From: CAYILR01 sp964364175 | Lineage (GTDB): Bacteria > Bdellovibrionota > UBA1018 | Direction: 5' to 3' | DNA: 64,000 nucleotides | NCBI GenBank assembly: GCA_964364175.1 | Contig: CAYILR010000007.1 | Coordinates: 1 to 64,000, forward strand | Shown: in pieces, positions 62,252-64,000 of the stretch | Layout: each line of letters opens with the position of its first letter | Position numbering within the stretch: position 1 is the stretch's first letter | Position numbers and translations under genes: made by a program | The notes under the pieces: model-generated | Told to the model about the DNA's origin: nothing | Database searches by the model: none | The model's input: only the letters and a program-made list of their open reading frames with translations

Positions 62252-63684
62252 TGGTTATTCCCCCCGCCACCCATCGCCAGTCCCAACTCAGTTTCCGTTA
62301 CAGCAGCAGCACGGTGATCAAACTCCGCAACGAATTTGCCACGCGACATCACTAGGATCCGGTCAGAGAGTTTAAGAATTTCATCCAAGTCCGACGAAAC
62401 TAACAGCACTCCCGCCCCATTCGTCGCAGCTTCAGTAATTTTTTTATGAATAAATTCTATCGCTCCCAAATCGACTCCGCGCGTGGGTTGCGCAGCGAGA
62501 ATCAGTTTGGGTTTTCGGGCAAACTCTCGAGCCAGAATCAGCTTTTGCTGATTTCCACCCGACAACGAACCCGCACGCAGCAAAGGCTCCGCTGGCCGAA
62601 TATCCCACTCCTGCAAGGCAAGCTTGAGCTGAGCACGAAGATTTTTTCTTCGGATCCAACCCCTGGAAAAAAAACCGGGGAGATCGAGATTCCCCAGCAG
62701 AAAACAATCCTCCACCGTCGCATCCGGCAACAACGCTTGTCCCAGACGATCCTCTGGAATGACAGCAGTCTCGGAGTCCCGCCTCAAAGCCAAACTGCGA
62801 ATCAAATCAGACTGCCCATTTCCCTCCACCCCAGCGATCCCCACAATCTCGCCCGGAAAAACATCCAGCCTCGGATTTTGAACTGACAGAACGGGCTTCT
62901 GCCCATGAGTTTTTCCTGCCTTCTGAATCTGCCCAGAAATCTTTCTTCCCACCATCATCTCAGCCAATTGATCGATCGACACATCTCGAGTTTGCGCTGT
63001 CTTCACAACACGCCCGCCTCGCAAAACGGTGACTTCATCCGTCAGCTGCATCACCTCTTTGAGTTTGTGAGTGATGATCAAAATCGTCTTGCCTTGCTTT
63101 TTGAGATCTCGAAGCTGATCGAAAAAAGAAAGAATCTCTTGCGGAGACAACACAGCCGTCGGCTCATCCAGAATCAACAAATCTAAATCCAAATCGAGCA
63201 ATTTCAAAATCTCTATTCTTTGTTGAACACCAATCGCTTGATCCTCCACAGGACGAGTCCACTCGACCAGCATTCGAGTTTTTGAAGAGAGCGCGTCTAG
63301 TTTTTTCCGGATTTCCTGCCTGGGGATTCGACGCCATCTCGACACACCCTCATGTCCCAGGATCACATTGTCGAGCGCACTGTAGGGTCCCGCCAACATA
63401 AAATGTTGGTGAACCATTCCGATGCCGGCATGCATGGCATCACGAGGAGACTTCCAAAAACGCGCCATTGGCTTGTTTATCGTGGCGTGAGCCACTGACC
63501 CATTCCAAAAAATCTTACCCTCAGTCGGTTGAATGAGCCCGCAAATGATCTTTGCCAGAGTCGATTTTCCAGCTCCATTCTCGCCAACCAAACCATGAAT
63601 CGTGCCTTTTTGTATTTTCAGGCAGATCTGATCATTCGCAAGGAAATCGCCGTATCGTTGAGTAATGCCTTGAAGCTCCAGCAC
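62248..63684 (-). CDS. Two-domain ABC ATPase of the BMP/Nup nucleoside importer
   Basis: A 478-aa double ATPase of the YufO/NupA type. Domain 1 has Walker A GENGAGKST, GIGMVHQHFML and Walker B LLILDEPTAVLSP. Domain 2 has the degenerate loop GVEGNGQSDLI, IPEDRLGQALLP, signature SGGNQQK and AAQPTRGVDLG. Family members are usually ~510 aa; the stretch between GNGQSDLI and PEDR is about 30 residues shorter than usual. In domain 1, GSVAHATINKP is encoded across a dispersed-repeat copy and looks like an insertion ahead of SPRDAMHAGIG. Confidence 0.9.
   Translation of the reverse strand: MLELQGITQRYGDFLANDQICLKIQKGTIHGLVGENGAGKSTLAKIICGLIQPTEGKIFWNGSVAHATINKPMARFWKSPRDAMHAGIGMVHQHFMLAGPYSALDNVILGHEGVSRWRRIPRQEIRKKLDALSSKTRMLVEWTRPVEDQAIGVQQRIEILKLLDLDLDLLILDEPTAVLSPQEILSFFDQLRDLKKQGKTILIITHKLKEVMQLTDEVTVLRGGRVVKTAQTRDVSIDQLAEMMVGRKISGQIQKAGKTHGQKPVLSVQNPRLDVFPGEIVGIAGVEGNGQSDLIRSLALRRDSETAVIPEDRLGQALLPDATVEDCFLLGNLDLPGFFSRGWIRRKNLRAQLKLALQEWDIRPAEPLLRAGSLSGGNQQKLILAREFARKPKLILAAQPTRGVDLGAIEFIHKKITEAATNGAGVLLVSSDLDEILKLSDRILVMSRGKFVAEFDHRAAAVTETELGLAMGGGGNNQ
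63480..63495 (-). repeat. 16-bp dispersed palindromic repeat, copy 5 (inside the ABC ATPase gene)
   Basis: On the minus strand GTGGCTCACGCCACGA, read as part of GSVAHATIN between the first strands of domain 1 and SPRDA. Confidence 0.8.
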
Positions 63685-63693
63685 GCGAGTCGC

Positions 63694-64000
63694 TCACTTT
63701 TTCTGTGTTTGATAATAATCCGGGACTTGAATTTTCCCTGCAATGATCTGCGCCTTCAATTCATCCGCTTTTTTGCGTATCGCAGGCGAAAGGATTTTTT
63801 CATTGTATGAATCGACTGCGTAGCCGATGCCTTGATTCTGCAGTCCAAACCGGTTCACGCCCGCAAGAAACTTGCCCTGCTGCGCTTCTACACAAGATTC
63901 GTAGACTGCATTGTCCACTCGTTTCAGCATGCTGGTGAGAACCCGGCCCGGACGGACCCAGTTCTGATTTGAATCGACCCCAATCGCGAATTTCTTCTTC
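63694..64000 (-). CDS. BMP-family substrate-binding protein, C-terminal part
   Basis: Only the last ~101 residues are in the window; the gene continues past 64000. The visible part, KKFAIGVDSNQNW then VLTSMLKRVDNAVYESC and GLQNQGIGYAVDSYNEKILS, matches the C-lobe of PnrA/BmpA-type nucleoside-binding lipoproteins. Its position 9 bp upstream of the ATPase supports this. It would bind nucleosides in the periplasm for the importer encoded by the next three genes. Confidence 0.85.
   Translation of the reverse strand, partial: KKKFAIGVDSNQNWVRPGRVLTSMLKRVDNAVYESCVEAQQGKFLAGVNRFGLQNQGIGYAVDSYNEKILSPAIRKKADELKAQIIAGKIQVPDYYQTQKK

Overview
The window reads as chromosome of a Gram-negative bacterium of the Bdellovibrionota (Bdellovibrio/Oligoflexia-like) type. 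This is inferred from gene content, not from a search: a complete bacterial mevalonate-to-IPP operon, a TIGR02147-type regulator, many secreted or lipoprotein hypotheticals with no clear family, an outer-membrane LPS export locus (lptC/A-lptB-rpoN), system II cytochrome c biogenesis (resB/ccsA) and the macromolecular-synthesis genes rpsU, yqeY, dnaG and rpoD. I see no tRNA, rRNA, CRISPR array or transposase.

Layout. 0-18 kb: a membrane hybrid-type histidine kinase, leucyl aminopeptidase, a CofE-like ligase, MurJ, a biotin-carboxylase-like protein that has lost its key residues, an SGNH lipoprotein, an Rsm22-like protein, a large lipoprotein, a CheY/Hpt-like pair and a PcrA/UvrD helicase. 17-32 kb: an AAA/DUF4143 ATPase, a secreted protein divergent from a TIGR02147 regulator across a palindrome, ResB-CcsA, an RlmL-type methyltransferase, a CHAP protein, an M19 dipeptidase and a beta-barrel/lipoprotein pair. 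32-40 kb: rpoD and dnaG, separated from yqeY and rpsU by an inserted block (ATPase, XRE regulator, nucleotidyltransferase). 40-46 kb: accessory DNA with an O-antigen-ligase gene behind an A9 homopolymer, an MNT-HEPN toxin-antitoxin pair, and a winged-helix plus nucleotidyltransferase pair behind a perfect 25-bp inverted repeat. 46-55 kb: the mevalonate operon (fni, hmgR, phosphomevalonate-kinase-like, mvaD, mevalonate kinase) divergent from lptCA-lptB-rpoN-rimK. 55-64 kb: a D-Ala-D-Ala carboxypeptidase and a long overlapping operon with a BMP/Nup-type nucleoside ABC importer, two small beta-barrel-like proteins, a matrixin-like protease and a BKACE (Kce-like) enzyme.

Two families of dispersed palindromic repeats run through the window. 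One is a 16-bp unit, GTGGCTCRCGCCACGA, found five times; three copies are read through in frame within or at the end of protein genes and a fourth ends a broken gene. The other is a set of about 115-180-bp nested inverted repeats, found four times, one of them in frame inside dnaG. The most unusual points are this repeat activity in essential genes, the split macromolecular-synthesis operon, three nucleotidyltransferase modules within 8 kb, the likely phase-variable O-antigen ligase, and the biotin-carboxylase pseudoenzyme.
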